Positions 1 through 10,573 of a stretch of DNA of 64,000 bases are shown here, piece by piece. The translations under genes were made by a program, and so were the position numbers. The stretch's first letter is position 1. Each line of letters begins with the position of its first letter. Origin of the DNA: Lepidodermella squamata (lineage: Eukaryota; Gastrotricha); contig JBLDXI010000025.1 of NCBI GenBank assembly GCA_047495785.1, positions 186,001-250,000 of the forward strand. Reading direction: 5' to 3'. The notes under the pieces were generated by a model. It saw only the letters and a list, made by a program, of their open reading frames with translations, ran no database searches and was not told the DNA's origin.

Positions 1-3000
1 CGAGCCGCGGCCTCGGCGGCGGCACCCGACGTCGACGCCTTCAAAGAGGACCTGAAAGCAGCTGCGCAGGCCGCCGCTCTGCTCGCTCGCATCGCGTCCA
101 AGTCGGGCAAGGCGGCGTTGGCGAAGCCTGGCAGCACGGCGAAGCAAGACGCCGATGCGGCGGCGAAGGCGGCGCAGAGTTCGGCCGACGACGAGGAGCG
201 GCGCCGCAAAGAGCACGCCGAGCAGCTCCGAACAGGTTCGTTTACAACAAAGTTTTTTCTTTCAAATTCTGGAAAACGAATGAAAATCACATGGCTAGTT
301 TCGGAATGGATTACGTTAGATTTCGTCGAATTTAGACAAGAAATTCATTCGCATATGCACCGGTTTTTATTGGATTTTTCGCACACTCTTCTCAAATTTC
401 AAATTTTGAATTTTGGCATCAACACCGGTTGGTTCTAACATTGGGCAAGTAGGTTTTCATAGCGCATCATCTGCCACAGCGTTTTCCGGCGGCAGTTCTC
501 CGACCGCGAACAGCGCCGAGCGTTGCCCTGGCAACGACTTGCTCGCCTTGAGAATCCGCGAACCTGTCCGCGACAGCAGCGACGCGCCCCTCGTCAGGCC
601 ATTGGCCTTCTGCTGTTGCTGCTGATAGGCGGCGACCTCGAGACTGCGCTCTTCGGCGCGTTTCTGCTGCTCTTTCTTGTACGCAGATTTCTCACGCTGG
701 TTCAGACACCGGGAGAGCGGTTTCAGCAGGAAATAGATCGCACGCCGAATTCTCTCCGAAGTGTCGTGGTTGTAGCTAAAATTTACGATCGTAATGAGAG
801 TGTCAATGGCAGACAACAATGCTAGTGAACTTACGCGTTCCACCATGCCATTCCTATTAAAATCCACACCAGGTACAGGAGCCTGTAAAACCGCAGGACG
901 GGCGTGTTGGGATTCTCTCCTAAAAACAGGCCAATTACTGGCATCAAATGGCATCAACTGCAGCAAAACAAACCAGCAATGTAATCTCCGAAGCCAGTTG
1001 TACTCAGGGCATTGACCGCAAAATAAACCGAATCCAAATACTGTTTGATTAAAAAACCATTTAAGAAGTCGATTGATTCGATACCTATAGAAAAACTCAC
1101 CGTCCAATTCGTCTCCTGAACGCTGAAGGCGAGGGCGGGCAGAACGACGAAGAGCAGGACGCCGACGCCCTCGAGGACGAAGGCGGAGCACGACTTGCGA
1201 CAGCCTTGCGCCTGCCGCGACATGTGCGGCTCGTGGTGCTGCTGCTGCTGCGAGGCTGATCGCTGCAACCTGCTGCTCCTGCTCACATCGGACTGCACGT
1301 GCCGAAGGCCGCTCGGACGCCGGATGAAGCGCGACCGGTAAGAAGTCACGCGGAACACGCCGTGCCGAACTCGATACCCAGTTCTGCAAATGTTGAGAAA
1401 ATCATTAAGTGGCGGTGCAAATTCAAGAGAAAATAATGCTCTACAGCTTGATTTTCTCGGCGATAACTGAGCAGAACAGGTGGATGAGTGGGCAGCCGAG
1501 TAGCGTCAGGCCTGTCGTCAGCATTTTGCCTAAATTAGTTTTCGGATGCCGTTGGCCGAATCCAATCGTTGTTATCACGTCGAAGACAAAGTAGAAAGAT
1601 CCGTACGCATCTAAAGCATTAATACCTCAATGCAAACATTTGCGACTTTTAGAAAAACGCCCAAGGAATTAACCTAAAATAGTCCCATATTCTAATGATA
1701 GGACTCGACCCAAAATTTAGTCTCTGTGCTATACAGTGGGAATTTCGTAAACAGGAGTAGGATATTGCCTGGTGTAAGCAACGTCCGGCTTGGAGTAAAT
1801 CGGGCTTAGACGATATACTAGCGAATTTCTGGTTTCGAAATCCTTCAAAGCTACGGGAAACACCTGCGAGCAATTAATTGAGGCGGCGCAAACTGGCAAA
1901 GCTTTGGCGAAACTGGCTAGATAGCAAATAAAGGTTCAGCCTGAAGAAAATGACTATAAAACACCGCTGGAAACCCTAAACCGGACTTTTAAACCTTCCC
2001 AATTCGACCCCTCTTCAATTTGTAAGCAAAAGCAAGTTACCGAATACTAGCTGCTGTGGTTCAGAAGCTGTCATGACTTTGACGTGAGTGGCGTTGGCTG
2101 AGACCAAGTGAGACCTGGGTGACCCGTTCGCTGTCTCGGATGCATCGGTTAGCGCTTGCTGCAGCAGTCGTGCAAGCTGCTGCTCGAAATTGAGCGACCG
2201 CCGCATAAAGTCTAGCGTCGGCGGATCTGTCAAAAACAACAACATTGTCAATTAGCCAAAAGACCCGTATAACCCGCTAGGGTTAGTCGAGGATATTAAA
2301 TAGAAATGAATTCTTAAGCCCAATTCAGTGAATTCCTACTCGGTCTATAACTTTGTTAGATTTCCCCGATAGGATGATCGCAAAACCGAATTACCGAAGT
2401 AGTCTGTTAGTGGAATGAAAGTTTCTTGGTACGATATCGAGTCATTTGTCGTCGCGTTATTGGGCATGAGGAAGAGCATTTGAGCACGGTCTCGGAATTG
2501 GCCGCCGTTCTCGATGAGGTGAATTGCCACAGCGCCAGCAGCGCACATGACGAACAGGATGAGACTGAGGCAGATGAGCAGTAGGAAGTCGTTGTACATG
2601 ACTTCGTCGCCGAGTTCGTCGGCTTCGATGTGTTCTGGCGCGGCGGCGGTGGCGAGAGGGTGGCTCTCGATGCTGTTGAAGGACAGCGTCGGCCCGAAAG
2701 GCGACTTCAAGTCACTCCGTTTTCGCCGGATGGTGCTGCACCGCGACGCCAGTGTTCGCTCGCTTCGCCGATGATAACCGAGCGGCGCCTGAGCTGCGGC
2801 GTCGATGTTGTTGCTGTTGCCTGAATTGTTGGAATCCGTGTGGAACAGCGTCAATTTCGCCTCTTGCGTGCTACCATTCTCCCGCAGCATCATTCTGAAA
2901 ATTCGGAGATAGCTGATATCAGTATTGCAATAAAAAAATACAGCAGTGTTTGATTCTTCTGCGTTGTCTGTGTTGCTTGCTGTCTATTAGACACGCGTCT

Positions 3001-5835
3001 CTTAAATCCACATGCTGTGTTAATTATAAATGCCCCATTTAGTCCGGTATGAATAGCCTTTCACAGAAAAGTCGCGCGACTTCATTGACTTTAGTAGTAC
3101 GATTTAATCCGTTGGTACGTTTGGTCTCCTCTGAGCGAGAACTGAAATAAGTATAAGCCGAAAAAGCACATCCTGCAGCGACTTGGTCACTAGGCTATTC
3201 CTCAGGAAAATTTCGATTTTTACATCGGCGCTTCTGATGATAACGAGTGTAAATTAGGCTCCTGACCGGGTCGTAATCTAGGGTTTTTCGCTCTCGCTTG
3301 TACGCATCCAATACGAATTGAACAACCGTTTCGTAGCTAGTTCAGCCCAGCGTCCTGGTTGCTCACTTTCGTTATGATTTTTTGCTTACGAATCGTGCCT
3401 TGTGCGCTTCGACTGAATCTGGCACACTTATTGTCAGCCGAACAATAGCTTATTGAGCTCTACGAACGCCGGGCTATCAACATATCTTGTTCTGCAGCCG
3501 GCTTTCTCATTGCTGTGCTTGAAACTCAATGACATCTAAACCTAGCATCGTAGAATAACCCGGATGCATTCATTTCGTTAAGAGATACTTGAAGGAAAAT
3601 TTGAAAAGTTACTGAACAGAAGATTCCCTTGAGATGGTATTGGATTTGCAATCTTCAGATTCGGAAGCTGAAGAATATCATCCGAATTCATTTGGATCAT
3701 AGCTATACTACTAGAGTGAAGAAACACCCCTACCCTTGAAAGAGTCTGGCCCTGACTTTTATTAATAGTAGTCATAGCGAACGCGAGCTTTCATGGTTCA
3801 TAGCAGATTTCGGCTACCTTGCGAACATCAGTGGCAATAGCGCACAGGAGCGCCAGGTGTGGGAGCATCTGGCGAACGATTAGCCGGGTCCTATCACATA
3901 TCATAAGCCGGACGCAGGGTCAAGATTCCGCTATATAGAATAACGGGCGATCCGAACTTCAAGTTCAGCCGATGAGGAGGAAGACTTGTAGGGTCTAGGC
4001 TGTCGAGGAACTCAACAATCTCACCAGGCATGATGGACAAAATCTATAAGTCGAATAGTATAATGTCAAGGCGTTAGGAAAAAACAGCCAACATTTGACC
4101 GAACTGAGCGAGGGATTTCTCGATGCGCGAAAGGCCTTTGAGTCATATATACCTAGCTTCGGTGAAAGTTGCATGCGAGCCACGCGATTTTGCTTGATGC
4201 CGGGAATCGTCGAACATATCATTACGGAAACTTTCCCCATAACAGCTCGGTAGACAGCGGGCTATTAGTCGTTAAAATTGATGCGAAGAGGCCGCAGATT
4301 TTAATGGGATGACAGCAAGTAACAAAGCTCGGATTCTTTGTTATCGGTCAAGAGACCCAACTTATGATTTGCCGATTTGTCGAATGATCAACCTAAATCC
4401 TCCTAAGCAACCTACTCAACCTAAATCATCGACATTCATTTAGCTGCCGAGTGAGAAGCTTGAAACCACCGGGGTTCGGATGCCGAAATTCTATCGTTTT
4501 TCATGAATTGTTTTATTCCTTCAATTGCAATTTTGTTTCTAATTTCGCAGAAGTTCAACGGCTGAAGGACGAACTGGGTGCGCTGCTGGCTGACGTGGCG
4601 GCGCTGGGCCGGCGACGCGGCGAACTGGAGCGCGAAACCGAGGCGCTGGCGGCCGAAGTGGCACGCGGCAGTGAGGACGCGGCAAAGCGCGAGGCGATTG
4701 CCGCGCTGCTGCCCGACGCGGCGGCGAACATCGCGAAGCTGCAGGCGAGCATCGCGCAACGCCGCGCCAAACTCGAGCAGGTGCGGGCGCAGTGGGAGGA
4801 GGCGCGCGCGCAGCTCGAGGCGCAGCTGGACGCGCTGGCGGGCGGGCGCGAGGCCGAGGAGCGACGCGCGCTCGAGCGCCGCCTCGCAGCCGCCGAGACA
4901 GGTAAGAAGGACCTGACATAGCAATAGAATGCTCCACTTCGATCTAAGGGTGTTCCAAAAACAAAAGTCGGTCGTGAATCAAAGCCGAAAAGGAAATTAC
5001 GTCCATATTACTTACTCCAACTAGTAATCGCTGCATAGGTGAAAACAGTCACGTTCCAAGCTGAAAATTGCAGAACAGTAAGGAAGGGCGATTCAAGTGG
5101 AGGAAACCAAGCTCATCGACAATGGATTTCAAATCAAGGCGATGAATTGGTTTACTTATTGATCAAATCAGAAAGCCTCAACTATTTTTGTCACTATTTG
5201 TACTCAGGGATGTAGAGTTTCTCAGCTGAGATAGAGCTTTTGGGTTATCACAAAAACCTGATTGCCTGATCGGGATTGATTCATTCTTTTAACTGCATGA
5301 TCTCGTTGTATCTGTTGCCGTTAATTTCTCTTATATAGGCCTAGAGAATGTTGGCGTCGAGGTGGCGGCGAAGGACGAGGCGGCGAAGGCGCTGGAGGCG
5401 GAGCTGGCGCGGGCGGCGCAGGACGTGACGCGGGTGGTGTACACGGCGCGCATCCTGGACATGATCTCGAACACGCGCAAGCAGAAGGCGGAGCTGCAGC
5501 GCATCGCGGCCGACACGCGCGCCTGCCAGAAGGAGCTGAACTCGGCGAGCGAGCGGGCCGAGCGCGCCTTCCACATCGCCGACGAGCTCGTGTTCCGCGA
5601 CTCGAAGCGCGACGAGGCGGCGCGCAAGATGTACCGCCTGCTCGCCGGCATGCACGCCGACTTCGCCGCGACGCAGGCCGCCGTCGACGACACGGGCGCC
5701 GCCTCGCGCCAGCTCGACGACACGGAGGCGCAGGCCGAGGCCGAGGCGCGCAAAGGCTGCGACGAGAAGGCGGCCAAGATCGCCGCCGATCTCGCGGCGA
5801 TGCGGCGCGAGTCGACAGCTCAGCCATCGGCTTGA
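1..5835 (+). CDS. CCDC22: CCDC22 homologue, C-terminal part (start lies outside the window)
   Basis: Three exons are visible: 1-235, 4551-4901 and 5339-5835. Introns start GTTCGT and GTAAGA and end in CAG and TAG; the phases join without a break (361 codons including the TGA stop). The product is almost entirely coiled coil, rich in Ala, Glu, Arg and Lys. The last exon carries the family's conserved C-terminal block, with VVYTARILDM, NTRKQKAEL, ADELVFRDSKRDEAARKMY and DDTGAASRQL, which I recognise from CCDC22. CCDC22 is a subunit of the CCC (COMMD/CCDC22/CCDC93) complex that works with Retriever and WASH in endosomal recycling and also affects NF-kB signalling; that role is family knowledge. 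The N-terminal calponin-like domain is upstream of the window. The exons are very GC-rich while the introns are AT-rich. The first intron contains an antisense K2P gene and a Helitron remnant. Confidence 0.9.
457..2893 (-). CDS. Two-pore-domain potassium channel (K2P), nested in a CCDC22 intron
   Basis: Seven exons on the minus strand, in order: 2893-2395, 2226-2041, 1610-1445, 1383-1101, 1040-974, 919-835, 775-457. Together they give 535 codons with the stop. All introns are GT-AG and the phases match. The first transmembrane helix is near residues 102-127, after a long Ser/Arg-rich cytoplasmic N-terminus. The first pore is at about 242-247 with filter TTIGFG, the second at about 392-398 with TTGFGDY. 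TM3 (GVLLFVVLPALAF) and TM4 (LYLVWILIGMAWW) are in the expected places. The tail is basic and Gln-rich. K2P channels carry background potassium current as dimers. The NxT/NxS sites between TM1 and pore 1 fit an extracellular cap. The subfamily is unclear: Ile-Gly-Phe in pore 1 resembles THIK-type filters. An acceptor-like TTTTCAG just upstream of the first Met suggests an upstream 5' UTR exon. Confidence 0.88.
2894..3570. other. Non-coding stretch in the CCDC22 intron, upstream of the K2P gene
   Basis: This lies between the K2P start and the Helitron remnant. It probably holds the K2P promoter and a 5' UTR exon, but I see no TATA box or other site that I can name. No convincing ORF. Confidence 0.4.
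3571..4260 (-). pseudogene. Decayed Helitron/PIF1-like helicase fragment
   Basis: On the minus strand, pieces of a PIF1-type Helitron helicase C-terminus can be read in several frames. Around 3905-4010 is EFLDSLDPTSLPPHRLNL followed by KFGSPVILY. Around 3840-3900 is CDRTRLIVRQMLPHLALL. Around 3700-3790 is FAMTTINKSQGQTLSRVG. These match, in the right order, the family blocks EFLN.L.P.GLPPH.L.LK.G, CNGTRL and AF.MTINKSQGQT. The last is helicase motif VI. A stop interrupts the frame just before the FAMTTINKSQ block, and the upstream portion is in a different frame, so the copy is dead. I did not find the Helitron termini (5' TC, 3' hairpin plus CTRR). It lies inside the CCDC22 intron. Confidence 0.8.
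4261..4550 (+). other. 3' part of CCDC22 intron
   Basis: AT-rich intron sequence ending with a clear acceptor (TTTCGCAG) at 4550. Nothing else is recognisable. Confidence 0.5.
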
Positions 5836-6766
5836 TTGAATGATTGAGTGATGGTTATTGGAGAGACCTATTCTAGTCAAATGTGATTGAACTTGATTTA
5901 CATTTCTATGCGACACTTTACCCATATGTGCAATGGTGCTTGCATTGGCGAATAAGGTGCATGCTTGTGCTGCAGGGAGTTCAAAAGCTTAGTTTTTACG
6001 AAATCGCAGTGGGAGTCCCAATTTTATGAGGATTTAAATTATTCCGCTTGATCGGACTGGACTAGTCAACGTGGACAGAGCAGTTTCAATTTTAGATGAA
6101 TATTATATCACGTGTTCCTAAGGTTACATCACTCATTGCTCGCTGTCGAATTTTGGTTGACGCTTTTTGCGAGTCTAACAATAAATTATCTACTCTATTT
6201 TCGACAAGTCACCGAATCGAAAAAAAGAATGCTCGAACCGTTATTATCAATTCTCAAAACACTTTTCGGCATCAGCCAAAGCAATCTAACAATGTTAGTT
6301 CTCCATTAATTCTTATTTTTGGATCGCCTATGCACTTACATTTGAATTTACTTGGACGATTGGTTTTTTTGGTAATTTTACCAAGGAATTAGTTCTATTT
6401 ATTCGGGCGATTTGAACTGGGTCACCGCGCATAGCTTCACGGACTTGAATTAATATTGACTTAATTCGGTTCGTTTTTCGAGAAAATTCGCAAAAATTAA
6501 CGAGACGGGCTATTATTTGTTCTGCAAATTGGCTGACTTGAGCAAATAAATAAGCAAGCTCATGGTAGTTTTTGGACTCCCTGCGCGTAGTACGTGGTGC
6601 CACATGCATGAATGAATGAATGAGTGGCTGATCCAGACACATTCCTCCGCATTACCTCCTATGCTTTCACTATTTTATTTGATTTGCCAATTATTATTAT
6701 TATTATTTGTCATCAACAACAACTCATCGTTTTTCGCAATAGAATTTTTTTTAATTTGACAAGTGA
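5836..6766. other. Intergenic region, CCDC22 to PPP1R11
   Basis: This holds the CCDC22 3' UTR (a possible AATAAA at about 6180) and the upstream region of PPP1R11. ORFs here are short, AT-rich and resemble nothing I know. Confidence 0.5.
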
Positions 6767-7081
6767 ATGGCGACAGCTCGAACCGAAACTGTGGCCGCAT
6801 CGGCGACGACAACTGCGGAGCCGCCGGCGGAACAGGCGCGACTGCGGCTGACGACGCAGCAGCACCACGCCGACTGCAAGCACAAGAAGGCGGTCAAGTG
6901 GGACGAGACCACCGTCGACAACGAGCACATGGGCAAGAAGAAGTCCAAGTGCTGCTGCCAGTTCCGCCGGCCGGCCGACGACGACGTGGACGACGGCAAG
7001 CCGGAGGGCGACTGCGACCACTGTTCCGGCCACACGCCCTCCGACTTCCGCGCCCAGCCCACCAACACCCCCGACCAATGA
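6767..7081 (+). CDS. PPP1R11: Protein phosphatase 1 inhibitor 3 (PPP1R11) homologue
   Basis: A single-exon ORF of 104 aa. The core KKAVKWDETTVDNEHMGKKK followed by SKCCCQFRRP is the family signature. It combines a PP1-docking RVxF-type segment (KAVKW), the invariant VDNEHM block and the CCC triplet. Further Cys and His residues (CDHCSGH) match the second zinc-binding or CCH-containing segment of inhibitor-3. The family binds and inhibits the PP1 catalytic subunit, mainly in the nucleus; the human protein has also been described as a ubiquitin ligase. The length is close to that of the human protein (about 126 aa). The start is the first ATG of the frame and follows a long AT-rich leader. A poly(A) signal AATAAA lies at 7349-7354. 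Confidence 0.93.
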   Translation: MATARTETVAASATTTAEPPAEQARLRLTTQQHHADCKHKKAVKWDETTVDNEHMGKKKSKCCCQFRRPADDDVDDGKPEGDCDHCSGHTPSDFRAQPTNTPDQ

Positions 7082-7348
7082 TGATGATGAAGCAACAGCA
7101 AGCAACAGCAACGCCAACATCAGAGTGTGATCAGTTACAATTACTGCAGTGCATCGAGCATCTTATAATCAGAGTATCAGTTGTTCTACATTTGATGTAT
7201 TGATAACATACAGCCTTAAAGACAAAGACAATAATAAATTCCAGTCGTTTTTCAATCTCTCTCTCGCTGTTATTTTTGTGTTTAGAGCTGTAATATACAA
7301 CCTTATGGTTTTCATTCATTCTCAGTCATTTCATGTCGATTGAAATTC

Positions 7349-7354
7349 AATAAA
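7349..7354 (+). terminator. Poly(A) signal of PPP1R11
   Basis: AATAAA about 270 bp after the PPP1R11 stop; the first full consensus followed by a T-rich stretch. Confidence 0.55.
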
Positions 7355-8465
7355 AAAGTATTCATTTTGACATATTTTTGACTGGTGGTTTTGGGTCGAA
7401 CTGCAAAGTCAATACTTGATGATGATCGGATAGCCCTATCAAAAAATCCTGCGGGCGTCGTCCCTTTTAATTTGAAATATCCGAAATCCCAAAAACCCTA
7501 AACAATGTCGATAAAACTCTGAAAAATAACCAAATGCCCTGAACTTTGACCTCGGAAGCCTCTGGTATTTGTAGAGCTTCCTGTGTGTTTTTCAGACTTT
7601 TAGGGTTGTTCAGGATTTTGGGATCAATAGCAAAAACACCCGGAGAATTTTTGTTCGGAAGGTTTCACACAACGGTGTTACACATTGTGTGACCACTTGG
7701 AAGATCAAACCTTCGCGTTATTAGCACACTAGCTGCCGCGATAAAGTCCACAAGCATTCAAAGAATCCTGATAATGTGATTGACTGCATTTCTGATTCTC
7801 ATGCTGAAGGAAATGGATCACAGAGGAACATTTTTCCCCTGAACGATCCTGAGTACCACATGACCGCAAATGAAATTCAAAGGAATTCATATCGAATCAC
7901 GTCTGAGACGAGTTTCGATTTCCCGAACCGAGAAAACCAAAGCATCGATTTGTTCTGAATTGCTTTGAATTGCTCAAGAAAGCCTTGGGCGGCAAATTTA
8001 CTCATGTTATCGAGATCCGCGGCAAACAACTGCTTCTTGAGCTTCTTCGAATTGGCCGAACGATGCGATTCAAGGATGGGTAAAGCCTCCTGATGTGACT
8101 CATACGGTCTGACCTTTTCCTTTTCACTGAAAACTGCGCTAGCTAATAGAGAGAGAACATCAATTAGTTTCTTCAGCCTTAGTTTTAGTACCAGGTTAGT
8201 TTTGTGGTGAATAATACTTTTGACAAGTGAAAAAACAAAGCAACACCTGCCGCTTGTGACTACAAGATATTGAATGATGACGTCATAGCATTATATTTTA
8301 ATCGATCAGTTACGCACTTCGACCACGTATGTTAAGCAGCAAAGCGCTACGTCATCATGTTATACCTACTCCCGAAACACGGGCTTGAATGGACTGAATA
8401 AATACTTTCGTTAATTCGCCGAATTTCATTTTTATCTTTTTTCTATCAACTGATTCACACTTGAA
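7355..8465. other. Intergenic region
   Basis: About 1.1 kb between PPP1R11 and the PAN-domain gene. It is AT-rich with short ORFs only. I see no gene, repeat or RNA that I can support. Confidence 0.5.
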
Positions 8466-8819
8466 ATGGCTGGATCCTTGCTCCCTGCATTGGCGGTTTT
8501 CATGGCGATCATTTCAGCTATCTCGGCGTAAAGTCCTTGTGAGTTTTCTGAAACCGAATATTGCCCCTTTAATCAATTTGTACTTTCAGCTATTGCTGGC
8601 TACAAGCCTGCTACAAAAAGTTGCTATAAAAATAACAACATTATTGGTAACACGATGCGAAACATTCCAAACGCTGAAAAGTGCGCTGAAAAGTGTAATG
8701 CGACTGAAGCCTGTCGCGCTTTTGCTTACTTTACCAGCCTCAAGTTCTGTGTCATGTTCACGGACTGCGCCAACCAACTCACCCTTCGTGGCGGAGAAGC
8801 GCACTACATTAAGATCTAA
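8466..8819 (+). pseudogene. Small secreted PAN/Apple-domain protein with a reading-frame conflict (possible pseudogene)
   Basis: The frame from ATG 8466 gives a typical signal peptide (MAGSLLPALAVFMAIISAIS), then GCG and a TAA stop. Exon 2 starts after TTTCAG at 8590 and reads IAGYKPATKSCYKNN on to the stop at 8817-8819. It has a PAN/Apple pattern: Cys, then CAEKC, EACRAFAYF, KFCVMF and DC. Signal peptide plus domain is a natural two-exon gene. However, the first donor (GTAAAG at 8528) leaves two bases where exon 2 needs one. The stronger donor (GTGAGT at 8539) has the right phase but lies after the in-frame TAA. So canonical splicing does not give one open frame. This could be a pseudogene, a one-base assembly error or unusual splicing. 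PAN domains bind proteins or sugars outside the cell. A poly(A) signal AATAAA follows at about 8924. Confidence 0.6.
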
Positions 8820-8956
8820 TGTGTTGCGGAGCAGTATTCGGGCTGCGAGAAAAGAAAGTTTGGCGCATGGAGCATAGTCAGTTATTTCATCGCTTAATTG
8901 TTCTTAGCTGCTTTGGAGGGGTAAATAAAGGCTTCTATGAAATAGCACTGACTACG

Positions 8957-9003
8957 TCTGACTACGGATCAGAAGATTCCAGGTTCGACTCCTGGCAGCC
9001 TCG
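8957..9003 (+). pseudogene. 3' portion of a tRNA-Arg(ACG)
   Basis: TCTGACTACGGATCAGA is an intact anticodon arm with anticodon ACG. It is followed by the variable loop, a perfect T arm (CCAGG/CCTGG, loop TTCGACT) and the 3' acceptor strand. No D arm or matching 5' acceptor strand precedes it: the upstream sequence instead repeats TGACTACG. It is therefore a truncated tRNA that cannot fold normally. It sits at the edge of the tRNA cluster. Confidence 0.7.
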
Positions 9004-9081
9004 ATTTGTTTTTATGAGGTCACCTTGACGACGCGTTCAAAGTTTGTCAAATGCGGCATCGATGCGCATCGACGTATCACA

Positions 9082-9154
9082 GCCCGGTTAGCTCAGTCGG
9101 TAGAGCATGGGACTCTTAATCCCAGGGTCGTGGGTTCGAGCCCCACATCGGGCG
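9082..9154 (+). tRNA. tRNA-Lys(CTT)
   Basis: A 73-nt cloverleaf. Acceptor GCCCGGT pairs with the 3' strand ATCGGGC, D arm GCTC/GAGC, anticodon CTT in GGGACTCTTAATCCC, T arm GTGGG/CCCAC with GTTCGAGCC as box B. TTTT follows shortly after as a Pol III terminator. Confidence 0.97.
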
Positions 9155-9248
9155 ATTCTTTTGCTCAAGTGTGAAATAATGTATCGACTATTTATAGTAC
9201 TGATCATCGCGCGATTAAATGCCTTCACCAGCACGCATTGCATGTGGC

Positions 9249-9321
9249 GGTTCGGTGGTGTAGTGGTTATCACATCTGCCTAACACGCAGAAGGTCGCCG
9301 GTTCAATCCCGGCCCGAATCA
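9249..9321 (+). tRNA. tRNA-Val(AAC)
   Basis: A 73-nt cloverleaf beginning GGTTCGG and ending CCGAATCA. Anticodon AAC in TCTGCCTAACACGCAGA, box B GGTTCAATCC. TTTTT follows within 15 bp. Confidence 0.96.
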
Positions 9322-9419
9322 GCTGTAAGCTTTTTGGCTATACAAAAAGCTAGCTTTTAACTGTCAATAAATTCAAAAAAATTGAACCGCCTGCCACTGT
9401 CTCGAGTTCAATGTGACTC

Positions 9420-9491
9420 TGCCACGGCCTGGAGTCGAACCAGGGTCACCTCGGCCACAACGAGGAATACTAACCACTATACTACCGTGGC
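9420..9491 (-). tRNA. tRNA-His(GTG)
   Basis: Read on the minus strand: 5' GCCACGG, anticodon GTG in CCTCGTTGTGGCCGAGG, box B GGTTCGACTCC, acceptor CCGTGGC plus A. 72 nt. It shares the D-arm sequence TAGTATAGTGGTTAGTAT with the nearby tRNA-Asp. Confidence 0.96.
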
Positions 9492-9590
9492 TGATTTCGC
9501 GGTTAAGCACACAATTTGACAGCGGCCTATCAACGTCTATCTGGTCTTGTTAAAATTCAGGCAGCGCTGACAGATGGCTTACCTGGAGAA

Positions 9591-9672
9591 GACGCGGTGG
9601 CCGAGTGGTTAAGGCGATGGACTGCTAATCCATTGGGCTCTGCCCGCGAGGGTTCGAATCCCTTCTGCGTCG
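9591..9672 (+). tRNA. tRNA-Ser(GCT)
   Basis: An 82-nt class II tRNA with a long variable arm (GGGCTCTGCCCGC). Acceptor GACGCGG/CTGCGTC, anticodon GCT in ATGGACTGCTAATCCAT, box B GGTTCGAATCC. A TTTT run follows. Confidence 0.96.
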
Positions 9673-9759
9673 TCATAAATTTTGCCTCGTTCAAAGCTGA
9701 GACGCTAGTTTTTCTGGCTTTGATGATGACAAAAATAATGTATTTTTTAAAAACGAATG

Positions 9760-9831
9760 CTCCTTGGCAGGGAATCGAACCCTGGTCTCCCGCGTGACAG
9801 GCGGGGATACTAACCACTATACTACCAAGGA
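9760..9831 (-). tRNA. tRNA-Asp(GTC)
   Basis: Read on the minus strand: TCCTTGG acceptor, anticodon GTC in CCCGCCTGTCACGCGGG, box B GGTTCGATTCC, 3' CCAAGGA plus G. 72 nt, with T5 shortly after the 3' end. Confidence 0.97.
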
Positions 9832-10573
9832 TTGCACGAATGTTGATGGTCTTCGAATAGCTTCTCACCCACTTCCACGCCAACAGAAGGCCATTCCGTC
9901 AAAAATGTGACTTGTTATGTTCGACAAAACCATAAGTTGGACAACTTCTTATCCAACTCGACTCGGGTATCGAAAAGGCACCGTATACATCGATATCACC
10001 TTTGATTTTATTTGCAACCGTTTTATCACAGACAAAGAGATTCGCCGTCATGACAGATCGTTTCAAGCGGATAAATAAAATAGAATTATTGTTCAAGAAA
10101 TATCATCATCATAATCATCGCTATCATATATCACAGAGACGAAACAAGTGAGGCACTTAAAGCATCGACAAAAGAAGCAACAAATAATAAAATAGTTATA
10201 ATGTGAAAATGATAAGCATCACAGATAATTTAATCACTTGAATAGGCTATCACATCTATTTTGTTGACATCATTTTTACAGAAGAAATTGACTCGGAAAA
10301 ATAATAATTTACTATATTATATATTACCGATCGTCTCAGCTGCGAAGAAAGAAGAAGCGCTGAGAGATGATACAATAAGTAATGAACAGATCGGGAGAAG
10401 AAGAAGAAACATCCGGCTGGCTCACAGGGATGATGACAGGCGGCGGTGGCTACTACTCGGACTCGGACTCTTGAAAACCAGGTGCAATACAAGTAAGTAG
10501 TTGGGGGCGGGTTTGAATGACCTTTTTAGCGTGAGTTGCTCTGACGGCGGCGCTAGCACCTGGGCGCGCCCGG
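9832..10573. other. Intergenic region, tRNA cluster to NEK6/7 3' end
   Basis: AT-rich with short (ATC)n runs near 10100. It includes the 3' UTR of the minus-strand kinase. No gene seen. Confidence 0.5.

Noticed and set aside
457-1389. Long minus-strand ORF of 310 codons through the K2P gene
   Set aside because: Its 3' third is the true last K2P exon, but the rest runs in the wrong frame through other exons and introns. The spliced model explains both pores.
4436-4937. Several overlapping ORFs on the opposite strand and in other frames of the CCDC22 exons
   Set aside because: They are shadows of GC-rich coding sequence with Ala/Arg-biased translations and no domain signal.
5321-5925. Large minus-strand ORFs opposite the last CCDC22 exon
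   Set aside because: Arg/Ala/Pro-rich antisense frames; the plus frame matches CCDC22.
10261-10500. Short ORFs near the NEK 3' end
   Set aside because: Low-complexity Lys/Arg runs from a GAAGAA-type repeat; 3' UTR or intergenic.
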